Assembly (NCBI RefSeq): GCF_030272615.1
Contig: NC_081413.1
Location: forward strand, 445,462,038-445,526,037
Reading direction: 5' to 3'
Source: Cryptomeria japonica
Taxonomy: Eukaryota; Streptophyta; Pinopsida; Cupressales; Cupressaceae
DNA: 64,000 bases
Part shown: positions 1 through 12,123 of the stretch, in pieces
Layout of the letters: each line of letters opens with the position of its first letter
How positions within the stretch are numbered: position 1 is the stretch's first letter
The notes under the pieces: generated by a model
Seen by the model: the letters and a program-made list of their open reading frames with translations, nothing else
What the model was told of the DNA's origin: nothing
Database searches by the model: none
Program-made: the position numbers and the translations under genes

Positions 1-807
1 TGTTAGAGATCCGAAGCTTGATTAGAAGCTTATACCCTGTTAAGAGTAACCTTGCTGGAGGATTTTAGAATCCAAACTAATGGATCGCCTTGTTAGAGGA
101 TTTGTACAATGAAGCTTGTTAGATCTTACCTAGTTAGGGGATTTGATTTTGTTGTAATGACTAGAAAATAACAAGAAAGATTTGATCTATTCTGAGTAGC
201 ACAAGACTTGCTTGATCAGATCATTGTAAGTACATTCAACACTGTTTTCCATCTAAATACTTATCGCTCTTCAGCAAAAGATTTCACTCTTTATGAATAT
301 TAGTATTCACATAGATTGTCTCTTCTATATCAATTCTCTCTTTATGAATGACTCACTAAGATGTCTTTAAATAGACATACAAAGCTTATGTCGGCCATTG
401 GAACACAATTTCCTAGGTGTAGTGTATCTAGACATTTAAACATAACTCATCACAAAAATGACCACCAAACAAACGGTGTTGGTAACTCATCACAAAAATG
501 GATACCAGTTAAAATAGTCAATACCGGTTGGAACACAATATGTGAACCGTTGTTCTGGAATCTTCCGCATGATCTTCATCTTCAAATTTATCTTCATTTT
601 GATGTCGATTTAATGTAACCACAGGTTATCTCTTAGGCACATACCATTTGACATAGAGTACCAGTAAGAGATAGACCTTAAACATACCGGTTAATAGTCT
701 AAATCAATGAAGTTACACCGGTAGTCAATGTAATCATATGTGTGTGTGAGAGTGTTTCATCAATGACAACAAGTGATGAATACATTATAATCATCATCAA
801 GCCAACA
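1..807 (-). repeat. 3' LTR of element A (truncated by window)
   Basis: This matches 6081-6886 base for base with few differences. It ends in CCAACA at 807, the complement of the usual TGTTGG LTR start, and a polypurine tract follows immediately. About 295 bp of the LTR lie upstream of the window. It contains a short internal repeat (AACTCATCACAAAAATG at about 439 and 485) and several GTTAG(A/G)G(A/G)ATTT motifs. Confidence 0.9.
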
Positions 808-820
808 ATCTCCCCCTTTC
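808..820 (-). other. Polypurine tract of element A
   Basis: The minus strand reads GAAAGGGGGAGAT directly before the LTR start TGTTGG. This is the plus-strand DNA priming site of LTR elements, and the same GGGGGAGATTG context precedes the 3' LTRs of C and E. Confidence 0.85.
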
Positions 821-900
821 GCGATAAAGTAAAATATACACATATATATATAGAAAATCTGTATCAAAGTGTTTATCATATATTACAATTTTAAACAAGT

Positions 901-3900
901 TCATGCATTGGCTATTCTCATGAAAATATTATTGAAATTCTGATTCATCTGGGATAGAGCATTTTCCCATGATTCTAGTATGTTATCCGTATACTCAAAG
1001 GTAGACAACAACTAGGAATAGAATTCTTCCATTGAGTCGAGCATGCAGGTTTCAGGAGTATCAAGAATAGCTTCTGCACTGGAGTAGGCTCTCTGAAGAA
1101 TGCAATCCATGAGGTGAGTTGACTCTTGAGCTCCCTTAGAGATCAAAATCTCTTAGCTCTCTCTTTATCATTCATGTTTAGTCTATCATGCAAATCATCT
1201 ATAGACTTGTTAAAGGCATGAATGGAGTCCTAGAGTGGGACATATGCCTTGCACAACCTTTCTATTTCCTGCTCAGTTTCAACTTGATTCTTAGAGATAT
1301 CAGAATAAAAGAAAGTAATATTGGAGGTAGAGGCAAGATACTTCCCTCCAGATTGAACAGCTTTCTTTAGCAGATTTCCATTATGAGATAAAGCCATTTT
1401 TCTATTTTCAATGTGCTTAGCCAATTTATCTCCATATGCCATCTTGTGGTTCTTCTTAGTAGATATTTGAGCAGAATCTTCAAGTGATTTGATTTGATCA
1501 GATGCATTTGCAACTAACTAACCAAGTTTGCTGATAGGAGTGGGAAGATGTGCGATAGAGGTTTCTGGTAGTAAACCAGACAAAACTTCTACTGCATTCT
1601 GGATTGTCTTTGCTTCAAATCCTCTGCTCTTTGAGCCACTTCTTGTGTGCTCAACATTGCATAACAATAAAAATCTACATCATTTCTGATGCACTCAAGG
1701 TATTCATGTCAATAGGTCCTGAGATACTTAAAGAATCTTCATCATCATCATCAAGTAGTTCTTGCTTTTCCGGTTCAGGGGGTATACTCTTAATGATTTC
1801 TCTTTCAATGTTTTTCTCTGTTGTATCTTTAGTTTGCTGAGTAATAGCTTCCTCAGTAGACTCCTTTTTAGTAGTCTCAATGACCAGTGGAGATTGGGGT
1901 TTCTCTAGTTGTTCAGTTATCGGTTCACTGACCACTTTTAATTGATTAACCAGTTGATCACCTGATGTAACCCATACTTCTATGATTGTAGGAGATGCAT
2001 ATATGGTGCAGTGATGTCTCCAGATAGGTCTACTATGTCCTGAATATATTCATCAACAAGAATAATGGAATCATTCTTCTTCTTGGTTGGATAGACTATG
2101 TCAGCTCGAACAATTTCCTCTTCATCCATTTCCAGTCAAGGAACATCACCTGTAGTATCATCCTTATTGCTAGAGAGGATAACTTCTTCCCTCATTTTGA
2201 TTATACAGGCTAGCTGATGTGTCTCAAACTCAACAACTAACCTTTCTGCATTAAGAAGCTTCAATCTTCTTACTTTAAAATCAAAATATTCTTTGTATTG
2301 CTCAGTTAAAGCACTAATTCCATTTGATGATAGATTGGGAAAATACTGTACAAATATTTCATCAATAATCTTCTTCTCTAATTGAATGGCTTCTTCCCAT
2401 TTATCTAACAAAGTATTATACAAAGAGAATGAAATATCTTTCTCCAACTCATGTAGAAATTGTAATGACCCAAATAGGTTATTACCTATTGGATTACTTG
2501 CTTCTGCTCATCTTTAGTAAAAGAATCATAATGTTCTTTGATATTATCAAACCTATTTCTTCCCAATGACTTCACTATTCTCTCAAAGATTGTGTCAGGT
2601 TTGTAGGTAGCGATATCTATAGGTGTAGTTGTCTTTGGCACTACCTTTACCTTCTTAGGTGTTCTGCCGATTGCTTTTTCCTTCTTTGGTTCTTCTTCAA
2701 AATTTGTACCCTCAGACTCTAGTTGCAAAATCAATTTTTTATTTCTCATCTTTGGTGCACTCTCCTTCTTTTCATATACTTTAGGTCCTAGTTCCTTCTT
2801 GGTTAGGACACTTCGAGTCACCCTTGTGGTCTTTTTCATAGGATATTTTTCATCACAATTCTTTTTCTTTCCTTTCACTTTAGCTTCAGGTGCAGTACTG
2901 GTTTCAGTTGGTGCAGCTTGGACTGCCAAGATGTCCAATTTTGCCTTTTTTTAATATTTGGGCGATGCTAACAAGGTATTAGCATAGCCGACCAACAAAT
3001 CATGATTTACCTCATGGGTCATATCTTCCATTTCTTCTTCTCTGGGTTCAATTACTTGCATCAAGTAGAAGTCAGTGATAACCATGAAGATTATGTCTTT
3101 TGCAAAGTGTTTAACCACATCTTAAGGTAATCGCACTCTCATGCTCATCTTTTTCTGGAATTCATTAAAATACTTATTTGTGGCGGCTGAAAAAGTATTC
3201 TTCACAACCTTAATGTTGTTCTTGATCTGCACATTGATTGGTTGTTCCTTGGACCATTCAATATCATTAATACCTGGTAGGAAGTTCTGAAAGTAGAAAA
3301 GTAACCCGGCTAACAGCTGACCATATTTGAACTTTTGTGAATTTTCCTTCTTAATGGAATTCAAATTTTGAAATAATTGGTCTCTGATAGCTTCACAAAA
3401 ATCATAGTCTGCATTATCAACAATCATTCTATGTGCTGTGTGAATTGTTGCATATGGAACATTGTTAAGTCTACTTGAGTAGAAGACCTGGTAACCTATC
3501 GCCATTGTTGCAAGCTTCACCATAGGGTCTCTAAAAGTGTTGATATAGAAAGAACGCTTATCAGACGTAGAACTGGTTAGCTTGAAGACAGTGTCTTTTG
3601 AAATTATTCTTAGCATAGGAATTTTACCGATTGAGCAATAACCCATTACAATCCTAATAGCCTCCTTAGTTATCGTATGGGTTCTTTCCAAATACATATT
3701 CTTTCTATGGACTCGACTCAGGATGATTCTTATGTGTTCATCCTCAAAGTCTTTAAGAAAATATGTGGCATTATGAAACCCTTTTTCAAAAACCCTAGCA
3801 TATTTTGCTTCAATTTTTCCCTTCTTATCAAAAAGTGATTTTAGCTGAGTATTGATGTGTAAAGTTCCTAAATCTTCTATTTTGCAATCTATATAGCTAG

Positions 3901-4036
3901 ACAAGTCACTTTTGACCAGAACACCACTCGGGAATTGTGATAATGCATTATAAGACTTAATTTCATCTGCCTTTAGAGCTTCCTTAGGCTCAACAGTGAT
4001 CATCAACCTGTCTACAAATTTAGAAGTAGATGCCAT
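901..4036 (-). pseudogene. Element A ORF2, conserved retroelement protein of unknown function
   Basis: It starts MASTSKFVDRLMITVEPKEA and is open for 304 codons (4036-3122), then continues in pieces (2938-2486, 2447-2136, 1935-1675, 1442-1230) to a stop at 901-903, with at least two frameshifts. Block 1 (residues about 45-210) is shared with C and E: a Y-I-D/H-C-x-I-E-[DE]-[LI]-G motif, then a K-Y-A-x(4)-K-G-F-like motif, I-I-L-S-R-V-H and I-T-K-E. A hydrophobic stretch (GLLFYFQNFLPG) follows. Next is a Lys-rich basic region (2938-2640) and a second shared block near 2600-2490 (F-D-N-I-x(3)-Y-D-x-F-x(2)-D-E). The C-terminal third is polar and may be coiled coil. No enzyme motif is seen. An env-like role, as proposed for the extra 3' ORF of SIRE elements, is possible only by position. 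I do not recognise the family. Confidence 0.7.
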
Positions 4037-4442
4037 TCTAGATTAATAGATTTCAAAGTGGTATACAAAAAAATACCTTGTATCTTGCACGTCGCTCTAT
4101 TTTCTGGTTGAAATGTTCAAATTTACACTCGTTTTCCTCTCTGCAACTTTCGATGCGACTTGATTTCCCTAATCACAAAGCAATTCACCAATTTGCACCA
4201 AGACAATCTTGTTCTTCTTTGCAATCACTTCAAATTTATCCACTTTACCCATCGTAATAAATGCTCACACTTTTAGGTTACAAAACCTAATTTTTATTTA
4301 CCGCTTAAGTGAAATACTGGTTGATAACATGTCAGCAAAAAGTCACCAAAATTTAAAATTCAAAAATTTCTTTCCCAATCATTTTACAAAGGGGTCCAGA
4401 AATATTTTACTGTTACGCTCCCCTAAGTCGTGTTAGATAGGT
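4037..4442 (-). other. ORF1-ORF2 spacer of element A
   Basis: About 0.4 kb with no coding potential separates the two ORFs. C (22121-22496) and E (39401-39712) have spacers of similar size in the same place. It is AT-rich. I see no splice site or promoter that I can support here. Confidence 0.5.
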
Positions 4443-5723
4443 TTAAGTCACCGGTGTTGGATTCTCTTCACCGGGTGAAGGAACGGTTTCCTCTACAGAC
4501 AATTTTTTGCTTTTCTTCTTCCAAGTCCGGTTCATATCTTCTCTAGTTTCCTCAACATCAATTTTCTACTTGCCTTTCTGATCCTTGAAAGAGTTGACTG
4601 GTTTACTATTCCTTGATCTGTAAAACTTTGCCAAGTGCTCTAGTTTGTTGCAGTGGTAACAGACCATACCAGATGATCTCCAGGGTACTGCATTTCCTCT
4701 TCCTATTCTTTTTCTGCAGTTCATAGCCACATGACCAAAGTTATTACAAAAGGTGCAAACAATGTTTGTTGCCTTTTCCATTTCGAATGAACTAAACCGA
4801 TTGCCATATGATCTTTGCCATTTCTGGTTTACCTGGTTATCAAAATTCCTTATCCATTCACCATTTGGGCTAGGATGCATGTGTGGTACATGATTGTTTG
4901 ATCCATATCTGTACTCAATATGTTTATGCCCATACATTCCACATGTGTAGCAATGACCTTCAAACTTTCTAGACACATACCTAGCATTAGTATTGTAAGT
5001 TGCATTTCTATTAGGTTTGTTCCTATAAACATTTGTAGTATGACCAGGCTTGTGACAGACAAAGCACACATGTTTAAAAGCCTTCTTATCTGCAGTCTTA
5101 TTGACTTTAGAAGCAGTTTTGTTCTTTGTACCGGAGGATTCACCTTTTTCAGTTGTATGAAAACCAAGTCCAGAGATATCACCCTTCATTCTCTGTGATT
5201 GAATTTGTTCTTCTAGCATGGTAGAAATTTTGACAAACTTCTCCAATTTCTCATTGGCTTCAGTAAGCTTTTTGACAAGATCTTCATTATTCTTAGACAG
5301 GTTTTCTTGTAGAGACGTTGCCAACTCAAGATCTAGCTCTAGGTTTTCCTTTTCTTCTATTTCAGCAATCAAGTCCTCATGTATAGTATCTTTTTCCCAT
5401 TTTATCTTTATGATCTCCTAATCTCTCACCTTGATAAGATCTTTAATAGCTCTTATGGCTTCTAGTTCCTGACTCATCCAGATAGTGAGACCTTCTAGTT
5501 CTCTTCTTAGATTCAGTTTTTCACTGTTCACCTTTTCAACTTCATCAGCTAAAGCTTCAATATTGGTTTCATCTGAAGAATTGTTATCAGATATTTCAAG
5601 TAGTGTTTTAGATGACTCTCTCCTTTTGGCTTGAGAGACTTTTAGTTTGCCCCTAAGGGATTCAATCTCATTTCCGCTAGCTTCTAGCTCTCTAACCCTC
5701 TTGAAATAGCTTCTGTCCCCCAT
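4443..5723 (-). pseudogene. Element A ORF1, coiled-coil and zinc-knuckle Gag-like protein
   Basis: One frame runs from the ATG at 5723 to TAA at 4443-4445 (427 codons), broken only by TAG codons near 5415 and at 4566. Residues about 1-210 are Leu/Glu/Lys-rich heptads typical of a coiled coil. Four CCHC-type knuckles follow: CFVCHKPGHTTNVY, CYTCGMYGHKHIEY, CTFCNNFGHVAMNC and CYHCNKLEHLAKFY. Only the third keeps all four ligands; in the others the last Cys is Tyr. CCHC knuckles of Gag bind genomic RNA during packaging. The N-terminal capsid-like domain of normal copia Gag is not visible. The start follows the primer site by about 50 bp. The C-terminal tail (VPSPGEENPTPVT) resembles that of E. 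Confidence 0.78.
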
Positions 5724-5770
5724 GGTAGTTTGAGGATTTCATTCTAAGCGGTTAGGTTTCAAAGAAGTTA

Positions 5771-5783
5771 GGCTCTGATACCA
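5771..5783 (-). other. Primer binding site of element A
   Basis: The minus strand reads TGGTATCAGAGCC two bases after the LTR end. This is the standard complement of the 3' end of plant initiator Met-tRNA used by copia elements, and it fixes the element's orientation. Confidence 0.9.
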
Positions 5784-5785
5784 AT

Positions 5786-6886
5786 TGATGGTCATGCAAA
5801 GTACTGAGAGGGGGGGTGAATCAGTGACACCAAAATTAGCACAACTTTAAACACTAACTAGTAGATGAACTTAACTAAGGATTTGAACAAAATACATGTT
5901 ATCCAAAATGAAATAGCAAAATCCACATAAAGTAGAACATCCACTATAACACAAGTGTTTATACGTGGAAAACCCAAATAGGTAAAAACCACGGTGAGAT
6001 GGAACTAATAAGTTAACTATCTGCAGTAATAGAAAACTGATCGGTTAAGGTCTTACAAAGTTCTCTCCTAGGAGAAAATCTTGTTACAGATCCCAAGCTT
6101 GATTAGAAGCTTATACCCTATTAAGAGTAACCTTGTTGGAGGATTTTAGAATCCAAACTAATGGATCACCTTGTTAGAGGATTTATACAATGAAGCTTGT
6201 TAGAGCTTACGCGGTTAGGGGATTTGATTCTTTTGTAATGATTAGAAAACAAAAAGAAAGATTTGATCTATTCCGAGTAGCACAAGACTTGCTTGATCAG
6301 ATCATTCTAAGTACATTCAACAATGCTTTCCATCTAAACACTTATCACTCTTCAGCAAAAGATTTCACTCTTTATGCATATCAGTATTCGCATAGATCAC
6401 CTCTTCTATATCAGTTCTCTCTCTATGAATGATTCACTAAGATGTCTTTAAATATACATACAAATCTTATGTCAGCCATAGGAACACAATTTCCTAGGTG
6501 CAGTGTATCTAGACATTTAAACATAACTCATCACAAAAATGACCGCCAAACAAATGGTGCTGGTAACTCATCACAAAAAAGGATACTGGTTAAAACAGTC
6601 AATACCGGTTAGAACACAATATGTGAACTATTGTCCTGGAATCTTCTGCTTGCTTCATCTTTAACTTTATCTTAATTTTGATGTCGACTTAATGTAACCA
6701 CAGGTTATCTCTTAGGCACATACTGGTTGACACAGAGTACCAGTTAGAGATAGACCTTAAACATATCAGTTAACAGTGTAAATCAATGAAGTTACACCGA
6801 TAGTCAATGCAATCATATGTGTGTGTGAGAGTGTTTCATCAATGACAACAAGTGATGAATACATGATAATCATCAGCAAGCCAACA
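5786..6886 (-). repeat. 5' LTR of element A
   Basis: Length is 1101 bp, TG...CA on either strand, from TGATGG at 5786 to CCAACA at 6886. The end next to the primer site carries the C-run box seen as GAGAGGGGGGGTGAATCAG on the plus strand. Internal GTTAGAGGATTT-like motifs recur at about 6119-6230. Confidence 0.88.
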
Positions 6887-9800
6887 ATATGGTCGATTAT
6901 CTTTTTTCTTGTGCTAGTTCAACCAAAAAATATAATCTTTATAAATAATATAATACATAATAAAATTAGGTCCTAATTCCAGCCACATATCTAATAAACT
7001 AAAAAAAGGTGTATGAAAGTCTAAAAACTTATCTCCTCAACGGTTTTATACCTAATTGAACCCACATATCTAATACACTAGAAAAAGTGAGTATCAAAGA
7101 CAAAAAATAAATTCCTTCAAGCTAAGAAAATAACTCCTCGCATGCTTTGTGTTTCCACTACTAATATTATTCTGCATTTCCTTGGCTTTTAGCATTACAT
7201 AATCAAACACAATGTCTTGGCTAAAATGTCTATTCTTTTATTAGAACAAACAAGACAAATTATGAAAATACCCAATTTAAAGTGACAAAAATAAAAATGG
7301 ATTTATCAAAGTTAATAATAAATTTATCATCATGCATAAACAAAGGAAAATTTACTAAAAGGAAACAAAAGTTATCATTTTAGAGGATTATTATTAGTCT
7401 TGATCAAATTAAAGCACAGTTTCTAAATACAATGGCTCTCAAATAAATAAGTCTTTCATAATGATGTGTAACTAAAAATATAATATTATGAGAAGATGTC
7501 AACACTATACATGACCACCAAAATATTCTAAACACCTACTTGTCATAAACAGATCAGCATTGTTAATGGGAAGCAACCTATACAACTACATTCTTTGGTC
7601 ATTTAGAGGCCATTAGAGATAAACCATTAAACATAATACTATTTATTTCACATTATCCCCAAGTACAAATGCACTTGTCTCAAAGATCAACAACTCTAGA
7701 TGACCTTCACAACATGAAAGACACTAACACAAATACAAATAACCAAGAAGTTTGCATTTTTTTTATCTTTTTACTATTTCAATAAGAAGTTTACATATAG
7801 TATTGACCATTCACACATGCACATTCATAGGCACTTTAGGCATGAATTAAGACCGCAAACATATGCATGATATAGATAAGAGAAGTTTCAAAGAAATTAG
7901 TAATATTGCACTAAAATGTGTGACCAAAAAAATGTAACCAATGACAATGTAAAAAGTAAAGCTTCCCATATTATTAATTAAAAATCAAGAGATTTTGTAT
8001 GTTGAAGAACATAGTGAAATTTGATATTTTTAAATCCACATTTTAATTAGCTGGTTATATTCAATTAGCAACATAAAAATTGCAATAATATTCCTATCGT
8101 AGAAAGGAACTAACAATAGAGCTACATGGTCAATAAATATAATAGACTTAAAACACATACTACAATCAAGTCTTGTCCCATAGGAGAAAAGACCCACTAG
8201 ATAACTATGCTCCAATTGTTGCTATGTCTATGCATAATAATGACCGTTTTTTTTAATCTTATCTATTACTTGTAAGTTGAAGCACTAGAGGTTGTGTTAG
8301 TACCTAATAAATGGACAAAAATAATTCATTTTTACAAGTTAAATTAAAGAAATAAACAATCATATGAATACACATAAGAAGATCAATAATATATGGCTTG
8401 ATTTAAATTTTTTGATGTTTTTAATACAACTCAATAAATATGTAGTTGTAGTTGATGTAGTTACATTGTTGATACCAAAACCCCAAACAATAGCTTTAAG
8501 ATCTTAACACACCTATAAAGTATCTGTTAAATTCGTTTCCACAATTTAAATTACTATTTAGAAGCTCAACTTTAAGAACTTAACTCATCTAAAATAATGT
8601 GCTAAAACTTTTAAAATAATTTCTTAGTATTTACAGCTTCATTTTTAAGATCTTAATCTTTGTGTTAAATTTTTCAACAGTTTAGAACATGGCTACTTGA
8701 TCTTCTTCCCTAATTGTCAAATAATTTGTTTCAAGATGATGAATAACTTAAAAATGGTGAAAAATTAGTTAGTTAATATGATTAAATGTATAACACTGAA
8801 TGAAAAATATGGTTGACTCACATCTTTGACGAGAGACTCGGGGATGTATAATGGTCTTTCAGTCGTCAAGTCAATCGATTAATTTGCTATATTACGGACC
8901 ATTTCTTACTTATAAGATAGGGTAGTACCAAACGTAATTTAGTTGTCTTTTAAAAATGATAAAAAGCTGAGAATATTTACCACGATGTATTACATCTGGT
9001 TCAAAGATCCAAGTGGACAAACCTGTTTTGTCGACGTAATATTCCATGCTGAGAGGAGCTCTTTTTTCGCAGAATTTATTAGGACTTGCATCTCAGAAAG
9101 AAAAGTTTTTTCTAGACAGAAAATCAAAGTAAAGGAAAACAGTTTCTTCACATAAATGCAGCATAAAGCTAGGGAAAGAAGTACGGGGCTGGAAGACTTT
9201 CAATACAACAAATAGTCCTCAATACATGATATTGTTGCGGCAAAGTGAAACCTAAGCCAACAAAAAAAAAAATTCGCTATATGTGAGCTTTACGTTACAA
9301 GTTGTTTAACAGTTCAAACTCACCATAAATTGGTGGGAGGTGAAACAGCAGAGAAAAGATGGTTGCAAGAATATCGTTTTAAACTATAATGGTATCTAAA
9401 GCTTCTACGCAAAGCTTGTTAAATCGAAGTTTGTTTGAAGTAGTTGTGGAAAATTTTGTTTCAAAATTAATTATTAAATAATCGCGTCTGCGTAATGTCC
9501 GTCAAAAGTCTTCTCAGTCCTCGTCGTGTTGTCAATGAAAAATAGTGATTCTGACCGAGTCAAATGTTTCGGTCGACTGTGGGCCAAAATAACGTCACAA
9601 AAATATCATCACCGCTAGGAGCGAGCAGCTTCAAGTTGCAACCTCTATTTTAATACTCCCCATTCATATATTATTCACCAGAATTTCCTGAATTCTTAAA
9701 TCAAAATACCAAACTTTTAGATAATCGAGGGATTGATCTGCAGAGTGGTAATTGTTTTCTTCCATCGGTAATAACAAAAACAATTTGGTATCTCGTCCAT

Positions 9801-10418
9801 CCAAATCCAATCTAGCTTAAGTCATGAGCGATTTTTTGGGGGCCTACTTCAAATTTATCAGTGTACAGTTGATATTCATATCAGCAACCGGAACAGATGT
9901 TTCTTAGGCACTGTTTATCTTAGCCAATTAGTAGTGTTGGACAGCAAGAGTTGTAGAATTATCGGCATAGTGCTATTGATGAGACATCTGGTTACCAAGA
10001 TCCCACTCTAGCCTGGTCAAATACAACAATAAATTACTAATCTCTTTCTTCATATCACTGACTTGGGAACATCCTTTCGAATAACTATAAAGTGACAGTA
10101 CTGAATTATGATTTATAATAGGCTGAAGAAACATATTGCGAGAGGCAAGGTGAGTGTTAATTATAAAGAGGAGATAAAGAAATCACAATTTCAGATTTAA
10201 AATATTATAATTGCACAGAAAGGGAAAGATATAAGACATTTAATTACATGATTCATTGTTAATGGTTCCTATCTACGAGAAAAGCAGGCACAATATCTCT
10301 ATATTATTTGTAGTGGATACATAGCTTTTCATCATCACCATACAAATGTGTTTTAGTCTCTAAATATGTAGAGATGGTCAAAGGAAAAAAAAAATGGCTG
10401 GATTTCACAAACATAACA
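6887..10418. other. Gene-free AT-rich stretch
   Basis: I see no supported gene here. Short open frames near 8030-8215 and 8943-9155 look random. The left part (6890-8800) is strongly AT-rich. The part at 9480-9850 is less AT-rich and has TTGAC/GTCAA and ACGTCA elements plus a TATA-like tract (CTATTTTAATAC near 9647). That would suit an old promoter, but no gene follows. The right end probably includes the 3' LTR of the minus-strand copia remnant, which would end at 10418. Confidence 0.5.
6972..7130. repeat. Diverged two-copy tandem repeat, period 79 bp
   Basis: CCTAATTCCAGCCACATATC at 6972 recurs as CCTAATTGAACCCACATATC at 7051. The similarity continues through CTAATA(A/C)ACTA and the rest of the unit with scattered changes. 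No function is evident. Confidence 0.6.
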
Positions 10419-10431
10419 ATCTCCCATTTAA
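10419..10431 (-). other. Candidate polypurine tract of the minus-strand copia remnant
   Basis: The minus strand reads AAATGGGAGAT followed by TGTTATGTTTG, the usual polypurine tract/LTR-start arrangement. It lies just downstream (minus sense) of the RNase H remnant at 10560-11880. No matching 5' LTR was found to its right, so the LTR call is unconfirmed. Confidence 0.4.
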
Positions 10432-10559
10432 AATTCAAACAATTGTTACAAGTAATCACACTCAGAGATATCCCCCACTTTTCTAGGTTTCTTGAGAAGG
10501 TTTAGAGAACAAGTTATCTTTTGGGATAACCTTCAATAGTGGATCAACATGATTCAAAC

Positions 10560-11880
10560 TAGTATGGATCTTTTTCAACTATACTTACCATGTTCAAGGA
10601 CATTCTGAATGAAATGATATCTCAGCTCTGTGTGCTTTGTTATGTTGTGAAAAGCTACATTTTCTGGCGACATGTATACTATTATTGATATCTCTATACA
10701 AAGTGAGGAGTTGTTTGCTCGCTGAGTTAGCTAATAGTTGATGCAATCACAACATCTCTTTAGCTCCATGGGTGAATAAAGGAGAGAGCTTCAACCGATT
10801 GCAATCTACAAGCCCAACTGATTGCTGCCCATACAAAGGTGAACACATATCTAGTGGTAGACCATTGTTTGTCCAAGTCTCCGACTATATCAAAGTTAAC
10901 AAAACCTTGTAGTTGAACGTATTTTTCTCTAAATCTCAAAATGTGATGTGAAGCGTGTCATTCAAATATCCGAAAACCCACTTCACTACTTGCCAAGGAG
11001 TCTTACCGACATTACTCATATACTTGTTGACCACTCCTAGTGCATGAGCAATGTTGAGTTTCGTGCAAACCATCACATACACGACACTTCCAATTACTGA
11101 GTAAGACACTCCTTCCATGTATTCTCTTTCTAATTGTGTCTTAGGACATATTTTGGAGGATAAATTGAAATGAACAGCTAAAGGAGAGCTAGTTGGCAAG
11201 TAGCACTCGTCATATAACACATGTCAAAATCCTTCTGAATATACCACTTTTTTTTATTACAATTTCATTTCTCCGTTATACCTAACTCTGATGATTGTCA
11301 TTCCAAGAATTTTCTTGGCAACCCCTAGATCCTTCATCAACGTAAACCAAGAACAGGACGAATTCACAATATTTTAAAACCTTATAATGCACACAAGGAT
11401 CATTGTCAGTGCACCTAGTGAAAATTGGTTGTCATAAGAGAATCAAATTTGAGATATCATTGCCGAGGAACATGCTTTAGCCTATACAAGCTATGATTCA
11501 ACTTGGAACCAAATCTTTAAGCCTTCTGGTTGCTACATAGATTACTTTTCTTCTAGATCATCGCGGAGAAGCGTGGTCTTTACATCAAGATTCTTTAGTT
11601 CAAAATCATAAACATCAGCTAATCCCAACACTGCCTAAATGGTAGTCATTTTTACTATAGGTGATTTTTGTAGGTAAAGCCAACACCATTCTACTGATCA
11701 AATCCTTTCACCACTATTCTATCTTTGTATTCCTTCTTGCCTAATTTCGTCAATTTAACATCCACCTAGTTTTCAATGTTTTTCAGTTGTGTGGAAAGGG
11801 ACCAAATCCAAAGTGTGATTTTCTATCAACAATCACATCTCCTCTCTCATACCTTCCATCCATTTTGTGCAATATATTTC
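10560..11880 (-). pseudogene. Ty1/copia reverse transcriptase and RNase H remnant
   Basis: Minus-strand pieces read in copia order. KWMEGMREEM near 11860 is the start of the RT domain. CTDNDPCVHYKVLK with LVYVDE near 11340-11410 corresponds to the YVDD region, with the second Asp changed to Glu. MKDLGVAKKILGMTII sits near 11330-11280. A 94-codon open piece at 11220-10936 contains EYMEGVSYSVIGSVVYVMV and NIAHALGVVNKYMSN. KEMLWLHQLL-like residues with a stop lie near 10760. TKHTELRYHFIQNVLEHG at about 10640-10580 ends RNase H. Frames change many times, so it is long dead. The gag, protease and integrase parts expected to the right are not recognisable. Confidence 0.8.
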
Positions 11881-12123
11881 ATTACATGCTTGTTTGAATG
11901 TTGCAGGTTAAACTTGATTAGAAACTAATAAGTGGTGAATAAAATCTTTAAATTTTTAGGAGGCTTTCACTCTTTGGTGGATCTCCTCAACATAGGAATC
12001 AACTCCTATGAAGTACCATGTCCGGTATTATCAGCATAAGATTGGCGTAGAGCTAGAGATTCAGTGTTTTGGGGTGGGAAAATCTGAGATAATGGTGACT
12101 AATCCCAATTTTTATGAGTAATT

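Larger units (their letters stand above)
1..6886 (-). mobile_element. Element A: non-autonomous SIRE-like LTR retroelement
   Basis: Positions 1-807 and 6081-6886 are near-identical direct repeats, so they are two LTRs. The left one is cut by the window start. On the minus strand the order is 5' LTR, Met-tRNA type primer site, ORF1 (coiled coil plus zinc knuckles), ORF2 (unknown), polypurine tract, 3' LTR. No reverse transcriptase, RNase H, integrase or protease motif is visible in the ~5-kb interior, so it must have relied on enzymes supplied in trans. The LTR contains the G-run box (GAGGGGGGGTGAATCAG on the plus strand) that I associate with SIRE/Maximus-type copia LTRs. Elements C and E share the layout. 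The right flank beyond 6886 cannot be tested for a target-site duplication because the left end lies outside the window. Confidence 0.88.

Noticed and set aside
5771-5783. tRNA gene fragments at TGGTATCAGAGC sites
   Set aside because: These are primer binding sites complementary to the 3' end of Met-tRNA; no cloverleaf surrounds them.
8030-8215. 61-codon minus-strand ORF in the AT-rich spacer
   Set aside because: No homology, no start context, and such lengths are expected by chance.
9480-9850. Host gene promoter
   Set aside because: ACGTCA, TTGAC and a TATA-like tract are present, but no open frame or splice pattern follows, so the motifs may be chance.
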